A stretch of DNA of 64,000 bases, from assembly GCA_963618015.1 (NCBI GenBank), contig CAVEQS010000008.1:4273-68272 (forward strand), in the 5' to 3' direction. The notes beneath the pieces were generated by a model. That model was not told where the DNA came from and did no database searches. It was given only the letters and a program-made list of their open reading frames with translations. How positions within the stretch are numbered: the first letter of the stretch is position 1; each line of letters starts with the position of its first letter. The position numbers and the translations under genes are program-made. Below, in pieces: positions 59,175 to 64,000 of this stretch. Source of the stretch: Apopatocola sp963618015. Lineage in GTDB: Bacteria > Bacillota > Clostridia > Oscillospirales > Oscillospiraceae.

Positions 59175-59915
59175 TTATTTGAGATCGGGGTTGGAGACCT
59201 CGGTGTAGTCCGGCGTGGGAGAGGGTGCGGCTGTCGCGGGGGCAGCGGGGGCGACCGTCGTGCCGCCGTTGGCCGGGGCTTCAGGGGCTGCCGTTGCTGC
59301 GGCGGCGTCGGTGGTCGTTTCGCGCAGAAGCTCACTCGCGGCCCAGCCATAGCGGTCGTCCGCGGTGCGCAGGAGCACCCAGCCGTTCTGCTTGGCGAGC
59401 AGCTCTACCGCATCACCCATGTTGAGCGCCATGTTCTCGCCCCAGTCCATGCCGGGGCCGTAGTGTACGGAGAGCATGAACGGGATGACGGTGGCGTTTT
59501 TCGCCTCGTCATACCAGAACTCGTCCGCCGGGCGGTAGACGTAGCCGAGCATCTCCTCGGTGATCGTGTCGCGCAGAAGCGGCGCGGGGGTGGGTGTCGG
59601 CTCCGGGGTCGGTTCGGGCGTGGCGGTAGGTTCCGGCGTCGGCTCCGGGGTGGGCGTCGGTTCCGGCGTCGGCGTCGGGGCTTCGGTTGCTGCGGCCTGC
59701 TGGGCGCGGAAATCGTCGAGCTGCGTCTGCACAACGGTCAGCTCCTGCGAGAGCGTTTCGGCGCGGGTATTTGCGGTTTGCAGGCGCATATAAAGCAGTA
59801 CGATAATAACGGCAAACAAAAGAAGGAGCACGACAAGCGCGATCAGAAACGGCTTGAGCGGGTTGCGGTAGGACTCCTGCGGCTCGTCATCGTATTCGGT
59901 ATAATCACGCGGCAT
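59175..59915 (-). CDS. SH3-like-domain membrane protein
   Basis: 246 residues: cytosolic acidic N-terminus, one transmembrane helix (about 22-43), a short coiled-coil-like stretch (about 46-75; MRLQTANTRAETLSQELTVVQTQLDDF), a Pro/Thr/Glu repeat (TPEP units, about 82-112), and a bacterial SH3-like domain (about 145-200; VHYGPGMDWGENMALNMGDAVELLAKQNGWVLLR..YGWAASELL), then a Thr/Ala/Pro tail. Probably binds the cell wall from the membrane. No partner gene nearby explains it. Confidence 0.75.
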   Translation of the reverse strand: MPRDYTEYDDEPQESYRNPLKPFLIALVVLLLLFAVIIVLLYMRLQTANTRAETLSQELTVVQTQLDDFRAQQAAATEAPTPTPEPTPTPEPTPEPTATPEPTPEPTPTPAPLLRDTITEEMLGYVYRPADEFWYDEAKNATVIPFMLSVHYGPGMDWGENMALNMGDAVELLAKQNGWVLLRTADDRYGWAASELLRETTTDAAAATAAPEAPANGGTTVAPAAPATAAPSPTPDYTEVSNPDLK

Positions 59916-60026
59916 GAAATAGCCTCCTTATCACTCACGGGAAATTCATGTTATTCTATCAGACTTTGCCGTGTTGGTCAAGTTTTGACGGCGATTGCCG
60001 GAATATGGCAGAGAGATTAGCGGCGG

Positions 60027-60150
60027 GGAAACCCTTCCGTCGCGGCTGTGCCGCGCCACCTCCCCTAATAGGGGAGGCAAGATGGTTATCGAAAAACTCA
60101 CTTGGCGCCCCTAATAGGGGAGCTGCCGAGCTTGCGAGGCTGAGGGGTTT
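60027..60150. repeat. Palindromic intergenic repeat, copy 2
   Basis: Inverted relative to 1105-1233. Two CCCCTAATAGGGG palindromes and outer arms AACCCTTCCGTCG / GAGGCTGAGGGGTTT. It fills most of the 292-base gap between the SH3-like gene and yedF; the rest holds the yedF terminator. Confidence 0.75.
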
Positions 60151-60158
60151 GTGATAAG

Positions 60159-60198
60159 TAAAACGGCCCTCCCGCCGCGAGGCAGGAGAGCCGTAAAG
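60159..60198 (-). terminator. Terminator after yedF-like gene
   Basis: Minus strand stem ACGGCTCTCCTGCC / GGCGGGAGGGCCGT (two G-T-type or mismatched pairs) with a 5-base loop and a TTTTAC tail. Confidence 0.7.
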
Positions 60199-60207
60199 GG
60201 GGTAAGG

Positions 60208-60420
60208 TTATTTGCGCAGCGTGACGGCGAAATCATCGTCGTCACCGTCGGCAACGGTCACGGTGTAGCCCTGGCTCTCGCCAAAGCGCGTGACGTTTTC
60301 CACGGCGCATTTGTTGTCAACGAGCACTTCCAGCTCGCTGGGGGCGTCCGCCTTGATCGCCTTCTGCGCCATGATGACCGGCTGGGGGCAGGCAAAGCCT
60401 CTCGCATCAACGGTTTTCAT
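60208..60420 (-). CDS. TusA/YedF-like sulfur or selenium carrier
   Basis: 70 residues. The TusA pattern is complete: VDARGFACPQPVIMAQKAI with C-P-x-P Cys11, a short strand VLVDNKCAVENV, and a C-terminal beta strand. Family members carry persulfide or selenide. Located 3 bases after yedE on the minus strand, the classic yedE-yedF pairing seen in selenium metabolism loci. Confidence 0.85.
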   Translation of the reverse strand: MKTVDARGFACPQPVIMAQKAIKADAPSELEVLVDNKCAVENVTRFGESQGYTVTVADGDDDDFAVTLRK

Positions 60421-60423
60421 GGA

Positions 60424-61491
60424 TCATTCCTCCGCTTTCTTCGTGAAGAGCAGCGAGATCACGAGCACTACGACGAAGCCGACGATCACGGCGATCTTGC
60501 CGTTGCCGGTCGGGCCGTCTGCCGAGGAGGCGAGCTTCAGGTTGTGGCAGAACGCCGCGCCGCACATCATGCCGAGAACGGTGATGGCGCTGTCGCTCTC
60601 GCCCTGGCCGGCGAGAATGAGCTGACGCAGCGGGCAGCCGCCGAGCAGGACGCAGCCCCAGCCCATGAGGGCGGTGCCGAGGAAGTTCCAGAGACCATCG
60701 CTGTGCGCAACGGGCTGTCCGGCGAAGCCGGGGTTGAACTTGCCGAGAATGAGATTGCCGACGAGCACCGTGAGGATGATCGTCACGAAGCCGGCAACAA
60801 GGCCGAAGTCCTTGAACATGACGGCGTTGCGGATGCCGCCGACCATGCACATACGGCTGCGCTGGCACAGCGCGCCGACGACGAGACCCGCGACAAGCGC
60901 GAGACCCCACGCGGCATGCATGCTGCCGGGGCCTTTTTCGGAGAACTTGAAGAGCGCCGGAGCGGCGAGCCAGAGAACGAACAGCAGCACGTAGACGACC
61001 GGGAAAGCAGCGCCTTCGGCGAGCGTCTGCTTATAGCTGCGGCCAAGCGTGAAGCCCTTCTTGAGGAACACAACGCCCACAAGAATGCCCACGATGAAGC
61101 CGACGAGACCGACGAGAGCGTTCCAGTCGCCGCCGCCGATGCGGATGACCATACGCAGCGGGCAGCCAAGGAACATCAGCGCGCCGATCATGACGAACAC
61201 GCCGAGAATGAAGCGGATCATCGGGGAAGAGCCGCCGCGCCCCTTGAATTCCTTCGCCGCGACCGCCGCGATGAGCGAGCCGAGCAGGATGCCGACGATC
61301 TCCGGACGGAAGTACTGCACGACCTCCGCGCCGTGCAGACCGAGAGCGCCGGTCGTGTCGCGCAGGAAGCAGGCGATGCAGAAGCCCATGTTGCCGGGAT
61401 TGCCGTGCGCGCCCAGGACGAGCGCCGCGAGACCGATCACAAGTCCGGTGACGAGGATCAGCCAGTTGTTTTTGAACCAGTTGTTTTTCAC
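60424..61491 (-). CDS. yedE: YedE-family putative selenium/sulfur transporter
   Basis: 355 residues with about 9-10 helices in two related halves, each having a G-C-P-L-R element (FLGCPLRMVIRIGGGDWNALVG and LLGGCPLRQLILAGQGESDSAI). Further conserved cysteines occur in GFCIACFLRD and CQRSRMCMVGGIRN. The architecture matches YedE/YeeE sulfur-type channels. Substrate, selenium or thiosulfate-like, is inferred from neighbours. Confidence 0.88.
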   Translation of the reverse strand: MKNNWFKNNWLILVTGLVIGLAALVLGAHGNPGNMGFCIACFLRDTTGALGLHGAEVVQYFRPEIVGILLGSLIAAVAAKEFKGRGGSSPMIRFILGVFVMIGALMFLGCPLRMVIRIGGGDWNALVGLVGFIVGILVGVVFLKKGFTLGRSYKQTLAEGAAFPVVYVLLFVLWLAAPALFKFSEKGPGSMHAAWGLALVAGLVVGALCQRSRMCMVGGIRNAVMFKDFGLVAGFVTIILTVLVGNLILGKFNPGFAGQPVAHSDGLWNFLGTALMGWGCVLLGGCPLRQLILAGQGESDSAITVLGMMCGAAFCHNLKLASSADGPTGNGKIAVIVGFVVVLVISLLFTKKAEE

Positions 61492-61532
61492 AATTTTTCC
61501 CTCTCTCTCAAAACTGTGGTTTTAACGGGTTC

Positions 61533-61538
61533 ATTATA
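61533..61538 (-). promoter_or_regulatory. -10 element of the yedE promoter
   Basis: Consensus TATAAT on the minus strand, about 42 bases upstream of the yedE ATG. No good -35 match is seen, which suggests activator dependence, perhaps on the adjacent LysR protein. Confidence 0.5.
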
Positions 61539-61551
61539 CGGCGCACTGTCG

Positions 61552-61588
61552 AAAAATGCCAGCCGGTAAATCGGATATCGCTGGCAAT
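61552..61588 (-). terminator. Terminator after the LysR gene
   Basis: Minus strand: TGCCAGC (61586-61580) pairs with GCTGGCA (61563-61557), a loop of 16 bases that can pair further, then TTTTT. It separates the LysR unit from yedE. Confidence 0.6.
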
Positions 61589-61617
61589 ACCATCGACAAA
61601 ACAGATAGAATGTTCGG

Positions 61618-62517
61618 TCAATGCAGTGTCCGGCGGTCGAGCAGGAAATCGATGAATGCGCGCGCGGATTTGGTCGGGCGGCGGTCGCGGGCGCGGATCA
61701 TGTAGATCTCGCGCTCATTGTTTTTCCCGACGAGCGGGAAGGACAAGAGCTCCTTCGTTGCACCCGCGGCCAGCCCGGAGACGACGGCACAGCCGAGCCC
61801 GCACGCCACGCCGCGCAGCACCGCTTCGCTATTATCCATGCGCGCGACGATATTGAGTTTGCCGGAGTCGATGCCGTTTTCGGTGAAGAACTTCTGCCCG
61901 GCGAGCTGCGTGCCGGAGCCGCCCTCGCGGAAGATGAGCGGTTCATCGAGCAGCGCGTTGCCGGTCTCCCCGGCATCGAACATGGTGCGGTAGCGGGGCG
62001 TATCGGGCGCGACGAGCACGAGGGGGTCTCTGGCGATGCAGTCGTAGATGAGCTCACGCGCGTTCATCACCGCGCCGACGAAGCCGATGTGCGTTTCGCC
62101 CTGCAATACGGCGCGGTGGACGCTCGTGCTGTCGCCGCCGCGGAGCAGAAAGCGGAAATCCGGGTGTTCCCGGTGGAAATCGGTGATGAGCCGCGGGAGA
62201 ATGTACTGCATCGGGATGGACGACGCCGCGAGCGAAACCTCGCGGGAGGTCTGCTCCTCCAGCTCGCGGGAGAGCTCGGTGCAGCTCTGGAGAATGGTGT
62301 GTGCGTGGTCGTACACACGCCGCCCCTCCTCGGTGAGCGAAATGCGGCGCTTGCCGGAGCGGACGAGCAGCGGTACGCCGATGTCCTTTTCAAGCGAGAG
62401 AATGTGGCCGCTCACGGTGGACTGCGCTAAATAGAGCGCCTCCGCCGCGGCAGTGAAGCTGCCGCGCTCCACCACGGCGCAGAAGGCTTCGAGCTGTTTG
62501 AGATTGAGTGTCTGCAT
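61618..62517 (-). CDS. LysR-family regulator of the selenium module
   Basis: 299 residues. N-terminal helix-turn-helix (1-60; LKQLEAFCAVVERGSFTAAAEALYLAQSTVSGHILSLE) and the LysR effector domain. Lies between DUF3343 and yedE, the usual position of the selenium-associated LysR regulator. Effector unknown. Confidence 0.88.
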   Translation of the reverse strand: MQTLNLKQLEAFCAVVERGSFTAAAEALYLAQSTVSGHILSLEKDIGVPLLVRSGKRRISLTEEGRRVYDHAHTILQSCTELSRELEEQTSREVSLAASSIPMQYILPRLITDFHREHPDFRFLLRGGDSTSVHRAVLQGETHIGFVGAVMNARELIYDCIARDPLVLVAPDTPRYRTMFDAGETGNALLDEPLIFREGGSGTQLAGQKFFTENGIDSGKLNIVARMDNSEAVLRGVACGLGCAVVSGLAAGATKELLSFPLVGKNNEREIYMIRARDRRPTKSARAFIDFLLDRRTLH

Positions 62518-62530
62518 AGCGCCCCTCCTC

Positions 62531-62767
62531 TCAAAGCTCGCGCAGGTATACGCCCGCGATCTCGGGAAGCCCGGGTTCCTTTTCGATGCGCTCGCGTTCC
62601 TCCGGCGGCGCCGCCCACGCGATGCCGCAGTCGGCGGTGATGCTCCGCGGCGCGGGGATGAGCCGTCCCGGAATATTGCGCTCCTGGCAGAGCTTTTCCG
62701 TCGCCATCGCGGCGGCGGTTGTGTGGAATGTGAAGATCACGTATTCTTTCTTTTCGCGTACTCTCAT
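62531..62767 (-). CDS. DUF3343 protein
   Basis: 78 residues. YVIFTFHTTAAAMATEKLCQERNIPGRLIPAPRSITADCGIAW is the DUF3343 pattern; the conserved Cys in DCGIAW could carry sulfur or selenium. Its stop lies 13 bases before lysR, and its start overlaps the end of the cysteine desulfurase gene by 4 bases, indicating coupled expression. Confidence 0.85.
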   Translation of the reverse strand: MRVREKKEYVIFTFHTTAAAMATEKLCQERNIPGRLIPAPRSITADCGIAWAAPPEERERIEKEPGLPEIAGVYLREL

Positions 62768-63894
62768 AGGGCAATATCGCGGACGGCGCCGGCCGCCTGC
62801 TCCGCTTCCTCCATCGTATTGAACCAGCCGAACGAAAAGCGCACCGCGCCCTGCGAGACGGTGCCGAGCGCTTCGTGCATCCGCGGCGCGCAGTGCGCGC
62901 CGGAGCGCACGGCAATGCCGTAATCGTCCGAGAGAATTTCCGCCGCCTCGCCGGAATCCATGTCACCGATGTTGAGCGAGACGATCGGCGCGCGATCCTG
63001 TGTGAAGTCGCCGTACACCGTCACGCCCGGCAGGGCGGATACCTTATTATAAAATGCGCTCATGAGCGCCGTCTCGTGTGCGTGGATGGCGGCGGGGGTG
63101 ATCTCGTTCAGGAAATCCACCGCCGCGGAAAGGCCTGCGATGCCGTGGCCGTTGAGCGTGCCGCTCTCGAGCCGCGTCGGGTATTCCTCGGGCTGGGAGC
63201 GCCGGTAGGACTGCACGCCCGTGCCGCCGGTTTTGAGCGGGCGGATCTCCACGCCGGGCGCGACGACGAGCCCGCCGGTGCCCTGCGGCGCCATCATGCC
63301 CTTGTGACCGGTGAAGCAGAGGACGGAAATGCCGTCGCGCTGCGCGTTCAGGTCAAAGCTGCCTGCCGTCTGCGAGGCGTCGAGAATAAAGAGCAGTCCG
63401 TGCTCGCGCGCAAAAGCACCGATGCGCGATACGTCCAGCGCGTTGCCGGTGAGATTGGAGGCGTGCGTGCAGACGATAGCGCGCGTGTTCGGCCGCAGCG
63501 CGCGGGAGAAGTCATCGTAATCGATGCAGCCGCGCGCGTCGGCGTGCAGGAACGTTGTCTCCACGCCCTCGCTCTCCAGCCGGTAGAGCGGGCGCAGCAC
63601 ACTGTTGTGCTCCAAATCGGTCGATATCACGTGGTCGCCGGGGCGCAGCAGACCGAAAATGGCGGTGTTGAGCGCTTCGGTCGAGTTCTGCGTAAAGCAG
63701 ACGCGCGAAGGATCGGCTCCGCCGAAAAAGGTGCAGAGCTTTTCGCGCGCGCCGTATACCACGCGCGCAGCGCTGAGTGCGCTCTCGCTCGCGCCTCGGC
63801 CAACGTTGCCCAGCGAGCACAGCGCCTCGCTCACCGCGCGCACGACGCCCTCCGGCCGGCAGAGCGATGTGGCGGCGTTGTCGAGATAGATCAT
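62764..63894 (-). CDS. Cysteine desulfurase / selenocysteine lyase-like enzyme
   Basis: 376 residues from ATG 63894, the conserved MIYLDNAATS start. PLP fold-type I, class V: FTQNSTEALNTAI, STDLEHNSVLRPL, DASQTAGS, FTGHKGMMAPQGTGGL (Schiff-base Lys), and GIAVRSGAHCAPRMHEALGT with the active-site Cys. It gives sulfide or selenide from cysteine or selenocysteine. First visible gene of the minus-strand selenium/sulfur run; a further upstream partner may lie beyond the window. Confidence 0.88.
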   Translation of the reverse strand: MIYLDNAATSLCRPEGVVRAVSEALCSLGNVGRGASESALSAARVVYGAREKLCTFFGGADPSRVCFTQNSTEALNTAIFGLLRPGDHVISTDLEHNSVLRPLYRLESEGVETTFLHADARGCIDYDDFSRALRPNTRAIVCTHASNLTGNALDVSRIGAFAREHGLLFILDASQTAGSFDLNAQRDGISVLCFTGHKGMMAPQGTGGLVVAPGVEIRPLKTGGTGVQSYRRSQPEEYPTRLESGTLNGHGIAGLSAAVDFLNEITPAAIHAHETALMSAFYNKVSALPGVTVYGDFTQDRAPIVSLNIGDMDSGEAAEILSDDYGIAVRSGAHCAPRMHEALGTVSQGAVRFSFGWFNTMEEAEQAAGAVRDIAL

Positions 63895-64000
63895 AAAAAT
63901 CACCATGCCGGTGCGGCACCGGCACAAATAGGAATGAAAACGGAAGCCGCAAAATTTCCCGTTTTCTTGTATAATGTGTTTGAGAGAGGCACACTACAAA

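Noticed and set aside
63965..63975. Promoter for a gene beyond the right edge (TATAAT near 63970)
   Set aside because: A good -10 is present on the plus strand but no convincing -35 and no gene is visible before the window ends.

Overview
The window is a high-GC chromosomal segment, strongly biased to purine-rich Shine-Dalgarno sites and tightly overlapping start/stop codons. Gene content points to an anaerobic Firmicute of the Clostridia, most likely an Oscillospiraceae/Ruminococcaceae-type gut bacterium: an oxygen-sensitive monomeric [FeFe] hydrogenase, anaerobic (cbi-type) cobalamin synthesis, YedE/YedF/DUF3343 selenium genes, an ECF sigma/anti-sigma pair, a VanW-family wall protein and CotH/lamin-tail surface proteins. 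The taxonomic call is inference from gene content only.

Layout. 1-7.9 kb is housekeeping: the 3' part of htpG, a palindromic intergenic repeat, hemW, a vanW-family gene, metG, a short peptide deformylase (minus strand) and an Spx/ArsC-like thioredoxin-fold protein. 7.9-14.1 kb is an AT-rich island: a leader with two mutually exclusive hairpins, then four tightly packed genes (5-methylcytosine methyltransferase, ParB-like protein, SNF2-type helicase, NOV_C/DUF3883 putative nuclease). It ends at a strong bidirectional terminator next to a tRNA-Pro(TGG) gene. It looks like a modification-restriction or defence operon that I cannot match to a named type. 14.3-18.9 kb returns to core genes: trmB, dusB, sigma factor, anti-sigma factor, hydrogenase.

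19-26.3 kb holds a MocR-type regulator that lacks the PLP-binding lysine. It faces an operon of a uroporphyrinogen-decarboxylase-family protein, a Gfo/Idh/MocA oxidoreductase, a CyuA-type cysteine desulfidase, a YkvI-like transporter and an AEC carrier, probably a catabolic or detoxification pathway for an unidentified compound. 26.3-28.8 kb is a small lower-GC cassette (FCD-type GntR regulator and divergent acyltransferase-3-like membrane protein). It is bounded by a direct repeat of the 3' end of pncB plus its terminator, which reads as an insertion scar.

From 30.3 kb a long plus-strand run begins: a degenerate GH1-like protein, a YgiQ radical SAM protein, DUF1294, a SpoU-type rRNA methylase and a secreted CotH/lamin-tail protein. 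It continues directly into a contiguous anaerobic cobalamin cluster (cbiA, C, D, F, G, H, a cbiJ-cbiE-cbiT fusion, cbiB, cobD-like, cbiP; 36.5-47.5 kb). At 47.55 kb a promoter, a cobalamin riboswitch and an intrinsic terminator precede a second B12 unit: a 2336-residue secreted repeat protein whose C-terminus resembles half of a BtuF protein, then btuF (lipoprotein), btuC, btuD (with an extra C-terminal domain) and cbiL. Thus cbiL, needed for synthesis, is under the uptake unit's riboswitch, while the main synthesis cluster shows no riboswitch in this window.

59-64 kb, mostly minus strand, contains an SH3-like membrane protein, a second inverted copy of the palindromic repeat, and a selenium/sulfur module: yedF/tusA-like, yedE, LysR regulator, DUF3343 and a cysteine desulfurase/selenocysteine lyase-like enzyme.

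The most promising under-described systems are the four-gene defence-like operon with an attenuator-like leader and the riboswitch-controlled giant surface protein that appears built for corrinoid capture in a Gram-positive envelope.
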